In this document: positions 21,094 to 33,583 of the stretch, piece after piece
How the letters are laid out: every line of letters starts with the position of its first letter
Position numbering within the stretch: position 1 is the stretch's first letter
Origin: Moniliella sp. 'wahieum'
Taxonomy: Eukaryota; Basidiomycota; Moniliellomycetes; Moniliellales; Moniliellaceae
Direction of reading: 5' to 3'
Assembly: GCA_003971905.1 (NCBI GenBank)
Contig: RSEE01000090.1
Span: 1 to 64,000, forward strand
DNA: 64,000 nt
Translations under genes and position numbers: made by a program
The notes under the pieces: generated by a model
What the model saw: only the letters and a program-made list of their open reading frames with translations
Databases searched by the model: none
What the model was told of the DNA's origin: nothing

Positions 21094-23140
21094 GGGATAA
21101 GAGCAGCTGCAGGATCACAGTCTAACACCTGCGCTCGCCGTCTTCAACACCACGCATGTGTAGTAGGAACATAATAATGCGTATCATTCAGCTTACCTCT
21201 CCGTCCGTTATCGTCTTGTGAGAACATGCTGCACAGAAGCATCCGAGCACCTATCATAGATGTTGAAGCGGACAATGACTGCGACGGTCGTGGGTCTTTG
21301 AGGCGAACATAACTACCACTACCACCGTTTGTCAAGCGCACCACGGTATGCACTTTGAGAGATGATAAAGAAAAAACTATACCACGTGGGACATCATCTT
21401 CACGAGTAGACCAATTGACGTTAATGACGGATGCAGACGTTTCACGCAAGCGCAAGACAATAAGCATCGGGATGAATTTCCGTTTGTGCATTACCCTGTA
21501 CCAAAACATGAACCCCGCTTGTCGTCTCGCCCCAAAGACAGCCTAAGCAGCAGCAGATAGAGCAAGCAAGTGTTGACGTGCCTTGGCCGGCCAGACCGAC
21601 GAATACCATCTCTACTAAGGCCACATGGCTTGTCGACAATGTATCTGACCTTGACCTTCAAGGGGGTGACGTCGACGACGTTTCTTTCCTGCAGCGCGTG
21701 CACTGTTTTGTAGGTCGCAAGGGATGGGCTACTCACTAGAGTCACTGCAGTTAGGCCTGAGATCAATGAGAGGCCTGAGGGCCTGAGGCCTGATCGGCAC
21801 GCCGCCTGGGAGTCATATTGGAGTCACTTGACGCTCTTGTAGCGTGTAGCTTGAGGCTTTAAGTTTGGTTAGTCAGACTGACTTCTCAGAGTCACAGGAT
21901 GCATGACCCCACACAGCATGGACAGTGGTCTTACATTCTGAGATCTGCCAACGTCGAGCCTGCTCCAAGGGAGGGGCCAAGTCAAGCGAGTAGTACTACA
22001 CGCAGGCCTCAGGCGCTCAGGCTTGGTCACTAGTCACTAGTCACGCGACACGCGTCACGCGTCACGGCGACTACGTAGCCAGTAACCGGTAACGTGCAAC
22101 GTGTAACACCAAAGGGAACCAACCGGCTGGGGCTTGGGCGTGCCACTCTATGTACCGGAACAGCATGGCCCTGGTGTGTGGCACCACAGCCGCCCTGCCG
22201 CTTCCGTGTGGCGTGTGGGCTTGAGTACTTGAGTGCTTGAAGCTAGATTGGTTACCGAGTACTGATGAATGATTAATGATTGCCAGGAGTACTGATTGTC
22301 TGGAGCCCATCCATATTTGGCAAACTGCGACGCGTCGACTGTACACCGAAAGCCCTCGAGGCACCACATGACATGTTGCATCGACATTGGGATGGAGTTC
22401 GAAGCTGTACGTAGGCTGCACATCTCTGCGTAACCCAACGGGCAGTCCACCAGCTGCTGCACACTAATGGGATCAGAGTGCCTGACAACTGAGAACTTGA
22501 GCAGCGTGAGAAGCAGCCTGGGCATCGCGTGTGGACAGCGTGTGGACGCGCGGGGGACGGCGGAGGCCGGGGGCAAGGCGTGTGTGTGTGCGTATATGGT
22601 TGTGCGTGCGACAGGCCGCCACCTGCGGCCTCCGGTGTTAATGTTATCGCCGAGTCGGTTTCCACTGGTTATCTCGCTGACGGGGATTCCGCCTGTGCCG
22701 ATGCGGATTACGAGGATGCAGCGGATGGACCACGTGTTGTGTTTGTCAGGCAGCGAACCAGGCACGCAGCGGCTGGCACAGTGGAGGATGCGCCTCGGAC
22801 GGAGCGTCGGTCGACCAGGCTGCTGGGCTGCTACTGCTACGCCGGGCGTGTGGATGTGGTCCTATCACAATCAACCACCAAATTCCGCGGGGGTGCAAGG
22901 AGTGCAAGGGTGCAAGGGGGACGTGGACATTGGTGGACATGGCATGCATCGTTTATCACCCGCAGCATCACACATCGCCACTCGCCCTCACCATCCCCGC
23001 CGCCACCCCGTCCGGATGGGCAGCATCAGCGATCACTCAATCACCTTAATCACCACCCGCCGCCTGCATCCCGTCTTCTCGCCCGGTCGTCTGCCCCCCC
23101 CCACCACCTCCCCTCCCCCGCCCCCCCCTCGCTTGGCCGC

Positions 23141-26100
23141 ATGGAGTCTGCCATGCCCATCTCGCCTCTCGAGGCGCGGTGGCTCATGCGCTCCTTCGCC
23201 CTCCCCCTCGCCAGCCCTGCCGCGGCCAACCCACCCTGCCCGCCGCCCTCGCCGCCGCGCCCCGCCTTCGTCCCACTGGACTGAACGCACCCTCCTCGCC
23301 GTCCTGTCCAACGTCGTCCCCGCCTCCTCGTCCTCCTCTACGCCCTGGTCCTACGCCCCCGTCCAGCACGTTGTCCTGCCTGCCTGGCATCGCCTTTCTC
23401 CGCCGCTCTTTCCAGCCCTTTGTTTCCGTCGACGACATTGCCATTTCCCTCGACGCCGAGAAACGCAGTCGGGGCCAGTCCGACTCGGACGACGAAGGCA
23501 CCGACCTAGTAGACGCCCCCGCTACCGAACACACCCGCTTCTCCTGCCTCCGCTAGTGCTGCGTCCCCGCGCTGGCCTGCACCTAGCGTCACCATTGGCC
23601 TCAGCGTCGTCAGTCTCATCCACCTGGGTGTACTCTTGGCCCGCTTTGCTATGTGGCCGCAGGCCAGATGTGGGATGCGGGCGAGGAGCCATGGTCGCAA
23701 GTCGTTACCGACCTTGTTCTCGACTCGGCCGGATGGGCCTATGTGCTGGTGCGCACCCTCTTTTGCCCCCAGCCCACGCCGTCGTACGATACGCTAGCAT
23801 TGCTCTTGGTCCTCCTGGCCAGCTCGGTGGTACGCCTGCACTTGGTTTCCTTACGTGGTACGATGGGTCGGGGCTGTATGCCTCACCGGCCTGGTACGCC
23901 TCTGCGGCAACGGGCAGCATCGTGTTGTCTCTATGCTCTCTACCTCGTTTTTCCCCCGCTCTCGGTGCTTACACCACAGTTGCAAGCCGTGCTGGGATAC
24001 CGCAGCGCCCAACTCGCCCTTACCGCGCCGGCCAACCCGAACATGGACGCTTCGAAAATCACCCGCCCGAAGCATTTGCTCGTTGTGGCAGTGGTGCACG
24101 TTCCGCTGGATCGACTCGCTGCTCCAGGCGTCCAAGAAGGGCAAGATTGCCGAGGAGGATGTGTGGCGCTTGGGCGCCGACTTGAAAGCGCGCGTGTGGA
24201 TCGCAAGTGGGGTCAGCTGCAGGGCATGGGGATTGTAAGCGGATCTGGACGATGAACTCGCGCGATCTGTTGCTCGACTTGTTTGACTGTACGTTGTGCT
24301 TTCGTTTGTTTGCTTTTGTCTTTTTCTTCTGTCGGGATGCATGGAAGAGGGAAGGAAACGACTCTATTACTTCCCCCCTCTCCCTAGGTGGTAAGCACTG
24401 TGCTTTCGTATTCCAAGCCACTTGTGCTCAAACGCGTACTGGAGGGCATCGAATCCGGCAAGCGCAACTCGGATACCAACTTGGGCGTTCACGAGGTATG
24501 GATGGCGCTCGTCAAAGGTGGTTCGTACACCAGTCACGAAACGGCGTATGCGATTGCTGCGCTGGGGCTGTTGCTCGTTGCATGTGGGGCCGAGGCCGAC
24601 TTGCTGCACCTGTATGCCGGTCGTCGTGTGCGGTGCGCACGCGCGGCGAGCTGATCAGCGCCATGTTCTCCAAGGGCATGCGCTGCAAGGACATTTCGGG
24701 CGCTGTGGAGGACGCATCCAAAGATAAGGAAAAGGAGAACAAGGACAAGGATGCCACGTCGGAGACGTCATCGGACACCGACTCGACCCAGGCCGCCTCG
24801 TCGGAAGGGAAGAATGCCGAGGCCAAGGAAGACGACAAGAAGGCGTCCAAGGAGGCTGTGGAGATGAAAAAGGCAGAGCAGAACCAGAATGGTCAAGGGG
24901 TCGGGCGGGCGGTAAGCCTCATGTCGGTGGATGCGAATGGGGTGGGAATGTTCCTGTCGATGCTGTACCTGTTGTATGGCGCGCCGCTCGACTTGACCAT
25001 CTGTCTCATCATGCTCTACACGCAGTTGGGCTGGTCGGCGTTTGTAGGCTTTGCCATTGTGCCCATTGTGATTCCGATCCAGTCGGTGGTGATGGGCCAG
25101 ATGATCAAACTGTACAAGCGCACGAGCAACGTACGCGACTCGCGGATGGCGGCACTGTCCGAGCTGGTCAACAACTTGCGCTTGATCAAGCTGATCAACT
25201 GGGAGGGCAAGTTTAGTGAGCGCGTGATCAAGCTGCGCAACCAAGAACTTCGTTTGCAATTCTTGCGCTACATTGTCGGCTCCATCACAGGTCTCATTTG
25301 GGCCCTCGCACCTGCCTCCATCTCGGTGATTGGCTTTGCCTCCTACACACTCTGGTTCAAGCAACCGTTGACTGTCCCCGTCGCGTTCACCGCGCTCAAC
25401 CTGTACCAGCAACTTAACAAGCCCTTGGGCGTACTGCCCATGATGATCAACCATTCAGTCAGCATGTTTGTCTCGGCGCGTCGGATTGAACGCTTCCTCG
25501 AGTACCCCGAGGTGCCCGAAGGGGTCAGTACACTTCACCGACCAGTTACCTTGGCCAGCATGCCGTTGCGCGACAATGTCATCGCATCCAACGCGACCTT
25601 CCGCTGGCACAACACCCAGCCCCTCGACGATCCTACCCCCAAGGCCAAAGCGTCGCGCTTTGCTTCGGTCCGTAAGGTGGTTGCCAAAGCGGCCTTTTGG
25701 CGCAAATCCGCCCCGGCTCAAGAGACGGTGGCTCCGGACGCGGCCAGCAGCTCGGCTGTCAGCTCTTCCGACCTGGCTCAGACCCAGTTCACCTTGCACA
25801 ACATTACGCTTACCGTGGATGAAGGTTTGACTTTGGTGTGTGGACCGACGGGCGCGGGCAAGAGCAGTTTGCTGTCGGGTCTGTTAGGCGAGATGGATGT
25901 GGTGTCAGGCAAGTTGGTATTGGACAAGCAACCTGGCATTGTCGATCCCGTCACCGGTTTGCATGGTGGCATCTCATTTTGTGCGCAACAACCCTGGCTG
26001 CAACAAAAGAGCGTGCGGGACAACATTTTGTTCGGGGAGAAGATGGACATGGACCGGTACAAGGCCGTGTTGGAGGCGTGTGCGTTGATGCCGGACATTG

Positions 26101-28869
26101 AACTGTTTGACGATGGCGATCTGCAAGAGATTGGTGAGGGTGGCATCTCCCTCTCGGGCGGACAAAAGGCTCGGGTGGCCTTGGCACGCGCCGTGTACTC
26201 CAAAGCACGCACCGTTTTGCTCGACGATGTCTTGTCGGCCGTCGATGCGCATACGGCACAAAAGCTCGTCACCGAGTGCCTGACCGGCCCGCTGATGCGC
26301 AACCGTAGTATCTTACTCGTCACGCACCACATTGATCTCGTCCTGCCCCATGTCAAGCGGGTGATCAAGTTGGAGCGCGGTACCGTGGCTGCCATGGGCT
26401 CGGCCAGCGAGCTGGTCGCCTCGGGCGCGATCGAGGTGCATTCCAACCACGATGCCAAAGGAAAGGGAAATCGTCCGGGTCACCGCAAGGCAAGGAGAAG
26501 GATCAGGAATTGGAATCGGAGAAGGACCAGGACCAGGAACAGACCATGGGAAGGACAAAGCTCCCCAAGGCGACAAGCCGAGCAAGATCGGGCCCCTGGA
26601 TGGAAGTAAGGCGACCCACAATATTGTGGAGAAGGAGAAGGTGCGGGTGGGACGAGTCAAGAGCCACGTGTACGGCATCTACCTCCGTGCGCTGGGGTGG
26701 TGGATGATTGCCCTGGTTGGACTGGCCCTGGTTGTCACCAATGCGACGGACCGTCTTCGTCGGTTTGGCTCTCTTACTGGGCTTCCGGCGGCAGCGACTG
26801 TGGTCAGACAGGCGACTTGGCCGGCCCGATTGTCCCCCTGACAACGTCCGGGATGGTGTACCACTCGCGCTGGACCCCCCTGCTCGTCAAGGTGCTGTTG
26901 CGTTTCCACCTTCAGGTGCGGGCGATGGCGTTGGGGTGGCGGAGAAACGGTGTTGGTTGCCGCCGGCCCAGACGGCCCCCTACCCTACATGCTCATTTTT
27001 GCCCTGATTGAATTCTTTTCGTGCATCGCCTCGGTCATGGCCAACGTGCTGATGTGCATTGCGTCGCTCCGAGCTTCGCGTGCACTGTTTGTGCGGATGC
27101 TCAACTCGGTCAGCCACTCGACCACACGCTGGTTGGACAAGACCCCTTCAGGTCAGATCCTCAATCGGTTCGGAAAGGACATTGAGTCGCTCGACTCGGG
27201 TTTGCTCCAATCGGCCTCTACTGTGCTGTTCCAAGTCTTTTCCCTCATCACTGCGTTTGCCACGCTTTCGGTCTTGGTCCCGGCCTTTATGATCCCAGCA
27301 CTGGGAGTCATGTGGCTCTACTACTCACGTACGTACCATCCGCTTTGGTTTTGGTTTGCGACTGTCGACTGCCTCGGTGCCGGAACCGGAACCAGTGTCA
27401 CTGACCTTGTCTCTCTGTCTCTCTGTTTGTCTGTCCAGTCGCCAAGGTGTACGTTGCTTGCTCGCGCGACCTCCGTCGGCTCGAGTCGGCCCACCGTTCT
27501 CCATCTTTAGTGGGTATTCCGAAGCGCTCAAGGGCATTGCGACCATCCGTGCCTTCTCGGCCGAGACGCGGTTGCTGCATGAGGTGTACCACAAGGTCGA
27601 CTCGTTCTCCTCGGCGCACTTCTTTTGGTGGATGACCAACCGCTGGCTCATGTTCCGTGTAGACTTTGTCGGAGGCCTATGCGTGTTTGCTACGCAAATC
27701 CTTGCCTTGTCCGGAGCCATGTCAGCTGGCATGGCGGCAGTTGCTATCACGCAAGCTGCTAACTTCACCTTGTCGTGCTACTGGCTGTCGCGCGGCTGGG
27801 CCAACTTGGAACAGGAGTTGACGTCCATTGAGCGCGTGGTGGATTACCTCCCGCCGAAACTGCCTCAAGAACCACCGCAGGTAATTGAGGGCCACGAACC
27901 CCGGCTGCCTGGCCAAGCAGCAAGGCGACGATCCGGTTTGACGACGTGTGGTTGCGGTACGACCCGTCCTTCGACCCGGTCCTCAAGGGCGTCTCCTTTG
28001 AAATTCGACCAGGGGAGAAGGTAGGTATCGTAGGTCGCACAGGCAGTGGCAAATCGACCTGTGCTAGCAGTTTGCTCCGCTTTGTGGATCCGGACAAGGG
28101 CACCATCTCAATTGAAGGTATTGATATTCGCACGATCGGACTACGTGACCTCCGTTCTCGCATCTCATTTATCCCTCAAGACCCCGTCCTCTTCCAAGGT
28201 ACCGTCCGCGATAACCTCGATCCCTTTGATGAACATACCGATGAAGAGTGCCGCACCGTCTTGGCCCAGGTCCGACTCAGTCGCTCCCCCCTGCCAGCCA
28301 AGCTGTCTCCCGCGCGCCTACGCGCCCACCGTCCCCATCGGCAGATGGCCCGTCTGACGCAACAGCAGCAGCCGATGCGGGTGCTGCTGCGCCCACGTCG
28401 CCAGCCACGTCAGCGGTGGCAAACGTGGGTGAAGTAACGGAACTGACGCTCGAATCGGCGGTGGCCGATTCAGGGGCAACTTATCGCAAGGTCAACGGCA
28501 GTTACTCGCTATGGCCCGTGCGCTCTTATCCCACAACCAATCGTGATTGCGGACGAAGCCACTGCGAGCGTGGACTTTGGTTCGGACCGGGCCATCCAGC
28601 AGGTGATCCGTGACCGGTTCAAAGAGAACATTATGCTGGTCATTGCGCATCGCTTAACTACCATTGCGGAGTTTTCCCGTGTCATGGTCCTGGATGCTGG
28701 CAAGGTCGTCGAATTCGATACGCCCGCTCGGTTGTTGGCTAATCCGGACGGTCACTTTTATCGCATGGCTGAGCACTCGGGCGTGTTTGATACCCTGGTC
28801 CGGATGGCCCAGGCGAGCGCCATCTCGAATGAAAATGAAAATGAAAATGCCACTGCGAGCAGCAGTTGA
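23141..28869 (+). CDS. ABCC/MRP-type full ABC transporter (Ybt1/Yor1-like)
   Basis: ATP-driven exporter of the ABCC family, expected in the vacuolar or plasma membrane. An N-terminal membrane segment region (about 23560-24010) is followed by the linker motif WIDSLLQASKKGKIAEEDVW, TMD1 and a Lys/Glu/Asp-rich insert (about 24715-24890). NBD1 has GPTGAGKSS, LSGGQKAR and VLLDDVLSAVD (25842-26240). TMD2 spans about 26630-27830. NBD2 has GRTGSGKST (28033), a frame-broken LSQGQRQ signature (28483), ADEATASVD and AHRLTT. Introns with GTACGT donors lie at 24289-24387 and 27329-27438. The start at 23141 is the first ATG of the N-terminal frame. Frame breaks at 27501, 28473 and 28537 are each mended by one extra base in a short C or G run. 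The family call is secure; the substrate and the exact subfamily are not. Confidence 0.93.
24289..24387 (+). other. intron 1 of ABC transporter
   Basis: GTACGT donor and CCCTAG acceptor; 99 bp. Removing it joins the N-terminal part to STVLSYSKPLVLKRVLEG, the first helix of TMD1. Confidence 0.8.
27329..27438 (+). other. intron 2 of ABC transporter
   Basis: GTACGT donor and TGTCCAG acceptor; 110 bp. Splicing joins MWLYYS to LAKVYVACSRDLRRLES, the usual MRP sequence after a TMD2 helix. Confidence 0.88.
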
Positions 28870-29391
28870 GACCAAAACTCGGTTGCGGCGGCTGGTTTGC
28901 TTCTCGCTCGCGTTCCACCATGCATCATCTATGTCCTACTTTCCTTTTTTTTTCCCCTTTCTTCTCTTGCCCCTCGATCTCCCTTTCTCTCCTTTCTCTC
29001 CTTTCCTTTTCTCGTCTTTCTCCTTTTTTTCCTTTTCTTGACCCCCCCCTCTTCCCCCCTCTCCCCTCTCCCCTCGCCCCTCGCCCCTCGCCCTCCCCCG
29101 GTTTGCCAGGATGCACGTCCCGTTTTGTCCCCGGTTGGCTCCAAACTGAATTGCTGTTCTGTTCTGTTCTGTTATGCTCTGTTCTATGGTGTGCTGTGCT
29201 CTGCTCTGCGCGATGGGAGCGCCAGAGTGGTAAGGAGGATAGGACAGGAAGCAGTTCGTGCGTGGGTCGCTGCTTGGCGGCGGGTGGTACTACCCTCCAC
29301 CTCGATCCCTTGTACTCACCCAGTGTACGTCGACAAAGCCAACACGCCAACGCGGGTGTGGGTACGGGGGAGTGAGGACTCAACTAACAAA
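28870..29391. other. spacer between ABC transporter and tRNA-Ala
   Basis: Strongly pyrimidine-rich for the first 230 bp, then a TCTGT/TTCTG repeat patch (about 29155-29205). No gene seen. Confidence 0.7.
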
Positions 29392-29463
29392 GGGCGGATA
29401 GCTCAGGGGTAGAGCGCTTGCTTAGCATGCATGAGGTCCGGGGTTCAATTCCCTGTTCGTCCA
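29392..29463 (+). tRNA. tRNA-Ala (AGC)
   Basis: 72-nt cloverleaf: acceptor GGGCGGA/TTCGTCC with G-T wobbles, a D arm with the A box TAGCTCAGGGG, anticodon loop TTAGCAT (AGC), and T arm CCGGG-TTCAATT-CCCTG with the B box. A T-run terminator follows directly. No intron. Confidence 0.96.
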
Positions 29464-29702
29464 TTCTTTTTTGTCTGCGGTGACCGATGACCGATGATCG
29501 GTGACCGAGATAGGAGTGGTAGTAACTAGTAATCACCGACAAGGACCGAGCAATTAGTAGTGGTACCTAAGTAACCCACACATCCAACCTGCCTGACGCG
29601 CGTGCGTCGGCTATTGGGGACTCGAACGAACAGCAACCGTACCCGGCACGCAACAACCATACCCGGCAACCATACCCGGCACATATCCGGTAAGCGGCAA
29701 CC

Positions 29703-30852
29703 ATGTCTGCGCCCAACGCTGTTGCAGCAGAGGCGATCGACATTCGTCCGCGTCCTGTCCCGACCGAGTACACGCAGTTGGCTTCGCTTGTCCTGGCTGC
29801 CGGCCAGCTCGTCGCGCACGCCCGCGCCTCCTGGCCGCCCGCCAAGCCGCGCCCCATCCAAGTCCAGTGCGCTAACCTCCCCTCGCAAGACCGCGCTCCC
29901 CTCGCTATTCGTACCCTCCGCGCACCCCATCACGTTTCCACTTCTGCCTCTGCTTCTGCTTCCGCTTCTGCTTCGGCTTCGGCTTCCGACCCCGACCTGG
30001 CTCGCTTCGATTGGTTTGGCAGACAAAGTGTGCGTCGCCCCCTTCCGTATGCCTTCGTTCCCGCCCTGCCCATACGCGAGCGACTGACACACCGACGACT
30101 CATGGGTGCACGGACGGACGAACGAACGAACGATCTAACCATCTGACCATCTGACTGCTGACGATCTACCCGCGTCGCCTGCATCTGTTGACAGGTCCAT
30201 TCGCGCGAAGCGTACGACACGTTACTACCGCGGTCTGCTCGTCGACCACACGCTGATGAACAGGCTACATCCACGTCCTCGAGGCGGCCATAAGCTGCTT
30301 CCTGTCCATCAGGGCACCCTCCAAGCCGACGTGTGGGGACTGACTTACCACCTTCCTTGGCCTCTCAAGCGACGCTTCTTTCTCGAACTCGTCATGACCA
30401 TTGCCCTGCCCCCACACGCCAGCCTCTAGGACCAGCACATTGGGAGCAAGTTCGTGCCTGGCTCGCGGCCGGGGCACGCGGAGGAGCCAGCAATGAGCCA
30501 GCAAATGAGCCAGCAAATGAGCCAGCAAAGGAACTGGAGCAGTCGACGGGGGAGCGCGAGGAGGCCCCGGTAAACCCCAGCTCGCTCCTTCCTCGTGATC
30601 GCTTGCCCGTATCGCTGCCGGAGGAGGCGCAGGCGCAGGCGCAGGGGGGCGGGCGAAGCAGGGTGCGCGGTCGGTACGCGAGTGTGGAGGCAGTGGTGGA
30701 GGGGCAGAGGGGACCGAGTGGTGCATGGTGACCCAATCGGATGCGGGGGGCGCGGTCAAGCCGTGGCTCGCGCACCTCTCCATGGCACGACGATTGCAGC
30801 GGACGTGCCGAGCTTTTTGCAACTGCGGCGCGGAGGCGGTAGGGCCGAGTAG
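29703..30852 (+). CDS. unrecognised protein with a Ser-Ala tract
   Basis: I do not recognise this gene. A clean frame starts at ATG 29703 (MSAPNAVAAEAIDIRPRP), continues through TEYTQLASLVLAAGQLVAHA and then a Ser-Ala hexanucleotide-coded tract (29940-29990). A donor near 30026 (GTGTGCGT) and an acceptor TTGACAG at about 30195 would remove an intron. Downstream frames (ADVWGLTYHLPWPLKRRFF, HWEQVRAWLA, NEPANEPANEPA) look coding but sit in different phases, so base errors or further introns are likely. The end at 30852 is the last stop of the coding-like stretch. The long minus-strand frame here is an antisense shadow. Confidence 0.5.
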
Positions 30853-31276
30853 TGGATGTGGAGGAGGGAGGGGGAGGAGTAGGAGAGCAGGAGGGCAGGA
30901 GCGCGCGGCTGGGCCGAATGCATGGCGACTGCGTCCCCCGCGCCCCCGCATCCCCGCGCCCGAACACCGCGGCGGAGGTTTGGCGCCGGTCGGCCTGCAC
31001 GGAGGCAGCCAGCATAGTCCTTAGCGCGGCATGGCGCCATGTGTGGAGCGGTGTCGCGTCGGCCTCGCTTGTATTGGTTGGCTTGGGCTCGGGTAGGGCA
31101 AGAGGGCCAGTGCCGCAGCACCCGCACTGGCATTCTCCTCGCCGCCTCCTTCTCGCTCTCCTTCTTCTCTTCCTTCTCCTCCTTCTCATCCTCCTCCTCC
31201 ATCCATGCGCTCCGCTCGCGCCCCCATCGACAAGCACCCTCCTTTGCTTCGCTTCGTTTCCTCCACCGCCTCCGCC
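30853..31276. other. spacer with pyrimidine-rich leader
   Basis: No gene seen. The CTCCTTCTC-rich segment at 31135-31205 probably belongs to the 5' leader of the next gene. Confidence 0.6.
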
Positions 31277-33583
31277 ATGCCCCGTCCTGCTGCGCTGCGT
31301 CTTGTAACCCCCAAGTGAGTCTCTCTCTCCCCCTCATACACCCTCCTGGGTCGTCTCCCCCTCCATCGATGTATCTATCATGCACTGCGTGTCCTAACGG
31401 CGCCTTCTCTGCCACACAGCTGCCATCACATACACGCCCATCTGCCTTGCCCGGGCCCATACTAACCCCTCGCCAACAGTAATAGTCCCACAGACCCGCG
31501 TCCGACCTCATCGCAAGCCCCCTTGGCGGCCAGCACCCAGCAGCCCTCCCTCCCCCCTCCCTCCCCTCGCCCCACAGAAACCGGCCACCTCCTCCATCAT
31601 CACACCACGTCCCCCACCCATTCCCCGTCTTTCTTCCGCAACCATCCTGCCGTCATTGGCACCTTTGTCGCCGTCGCTGTCGTGGCCATTCTCTTGGTTG
31701 CCATCAGCATCACACTATGTATCTGGCACTGCCGCAGACGCGCCCTCCATCCACACCACCCCAACACGCATCCCTTCGCTACTACCCCCCCCTGCGTCCC
31801 TCATCCAAGCGCCGCCCCTTTTACGATTCGATTTCCGACACACCGCCCCTGCCCTCACCTGCCATGCAGTCCCCCTATTCATATGCTCCCCCAGGTCTGG
31901 CCTCCGCACCGAACTATTTAGCGACACCCGATATGCCCCCCCCACCCCAGCTGCACCTGTTCCACCCCCCCCTCCCGCAATGCACCGGTCAACGCTGCAC
32001 TCGTCGCCATGGCCTTCGCACTGGACGACGCCCAACGCATTAGAGCGGCACTTCCCCCTTTCCCCTTCCACGATCGGGATGGGCTTGACCAGTCCGCTCA
32101 ACTGGCCCTGGCCTCTTCCACCCTCCTCGTCTCGACCTAGCAGCTCCCTTTCCCCGTTACCCCCCGACGACCGACCCGTGATCCTATTCTCCTCCATGGC
32201 AGCGAATGAGCTTGGTAATGAGAGTAGAGGCGGGTCCACCACAAGGAGCAGCTTCCCTCCCGTGGCTTATTCGCGGGGGAGCAGACGCCGCTCTGCCGCC
32301 CTCGCCTTGCGCCGCGGCAAAAGACTTTCTGCCTTGGTAGGCACGATTGTCAACCCGCCCGTTTGGGCTAACTCCAAGTACCAAGGGGGAAGGCAGTGCA
32401 TCCTGGCCAGCTCAAGATGCCCCGCCTCTCTCAGCAAGATCGGCAGATACACATCGGACGACCAGCAAGTCGGATACAACTCGCTCAGGTGCCAGTGCCC
32501 TGAACGTAGCCCCAGCCCACGACATCAATCCGTCGTCACGATCCAAATCGTCCCTCGGCACACCACCTTGCACCCCGCCAAGATCGAGGCCTTCACCGGC
32601 CTATATCTCTCCGACGACGAACCTCCACGGGGCCCAGATATACCCCCAACGAGAACGAGCCTGCTGGCCACCGAACCGCGCTTGCCTTGTCCCAAATATG
32701 TGCCGACGCTGCGGGGGGAAACGAAGAGGGACCCAGGGATGCAGATGGGACCTCTTCGGGTCGCTCTGTTGCCATGTATCCTACCACCCAACCGTTCGCA
32801 TTCGACATTCCTTTAAGCTCTATCGCGTACCCTGATCTGCCCCCTTCGCCACCCCCCGCGCGCGACCGGACTAAGTGTGCCATTTCGACCCACTCACCAG
32901 CTAAGAAGGCATCAGCGGTCACGGTACCTCCACCCAAGTGGGACGACGAGACGGGCGGGGGGATGGAATGGGACCGGAGCGCTCAGCCTCCTAGTGCGCT
33001 TGCGACGGGGGACAGCGATAGCCGATTTGGTCCGAGTACCCTCGGTTCGGTCCCGTCGTCCATGCCAGCCACACCGCCCACTACCACCAGCTCCGTGGGC
33101 ATGTCTTCGCGTATCGACCCGTTCCAGCACACGCCTGGCCTCCGCTTGGCCAAGCTCAGCCCTGATACCCAGGCCCATCTCACCCACTCGGCTGGGGCAT
33201 GCCACGGACATGTGCCTGGCTGATACCCAGGAAACTTTGGACGACAACGACAATGACAATGACGACAACGATGGTGGTGGTGTTGGCGTTTGCGTGACGG
33301 TGGTGTTGACGTTGACAAGGCCGATAATCGGTTTCCCGTCTCGGTTACTGCTGCTGGGAGTTCAGAGGTGGTACAGGCCCCGTCGGCATCACCGTCACCG
33401 TCGGCATCACCGTCACCGTCGTTCACATGGTACACGCGTCCACCTAACCCTTTGCCACTACGTCCGACCACGGGAGGATCTCCTACCGCCTGCCTCCTCC
33501 CCGCCTCGGCTCGCACGGGCACCCCAGAGTATACCAATGCAACCCCGTACGCGCCTTGTTCGTCACCAATACGTAATACCTAA
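31277..33583 (+). CDS. single-pass membrane protein, Ser/Pro-rich
   Basis: Probable type I membrane protein of the basidiomycete class with a Ser/Thr/Pro-rich ectodomain, one helix and a long cytoplasmic tail. The helix is clear at about 31655-31735: VIGTFVAVAVVAILLVAISI followed by a basic stop-transfer CRRRALHPHH, preceded by SPSFFRNHPA, a layout I know from many fungal membrane proteins of unknown role. Upstream, ATG 31277 opens a short exon, and a GTGAGT donor at about 31314 with a CACACAG acceptor at about 31420 is likely. The tail (KRRPFYDSISDTPPLPS, KWDDETGGGMEWDRS, an Asp-Asn repeat, TPEYTNATPY) is spread over several frames up to TAA 33583, so single-base errors are probable. Function unknown. 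Confidence 0.6.

Larger units (their letters stand above)
20201..23140. other. long spacer with minisatellite, odd tRNA and a decayed AT-richer island
   Basis: No protein gene supported apart from remnants. It holds a degenerate minisatellite (20735-20985), a tRNA-like gene (21022-21093, minus) and an AT-richer island (21150-21770) with two minus-strand open frames of mixed, protein-like composition but no recognisable domain. GTCAC/CACGCGT word arrays lie at 22025-22070. The last few hundred bases are CT-rich and should include the ABC transporter promoter. Confidence 0.6.

Noticed and set aside
22467-24185. 572-codon plus-strand frame over the 5' end of the ABC transporter
   Set aside because: Pro/Arg/Ser-rich out-of-frame translation; only short pieces coincide with the transporter, whose motifs lie in alternating frames from 23141.
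30265-31511. Long overlapping minus-strand frames
   Set aside because: Antisense to the unrecognised plus-strand gene and to the CT-rich leader of the next gene; no domain and strongly biased Arg/Pro/Glu composition.
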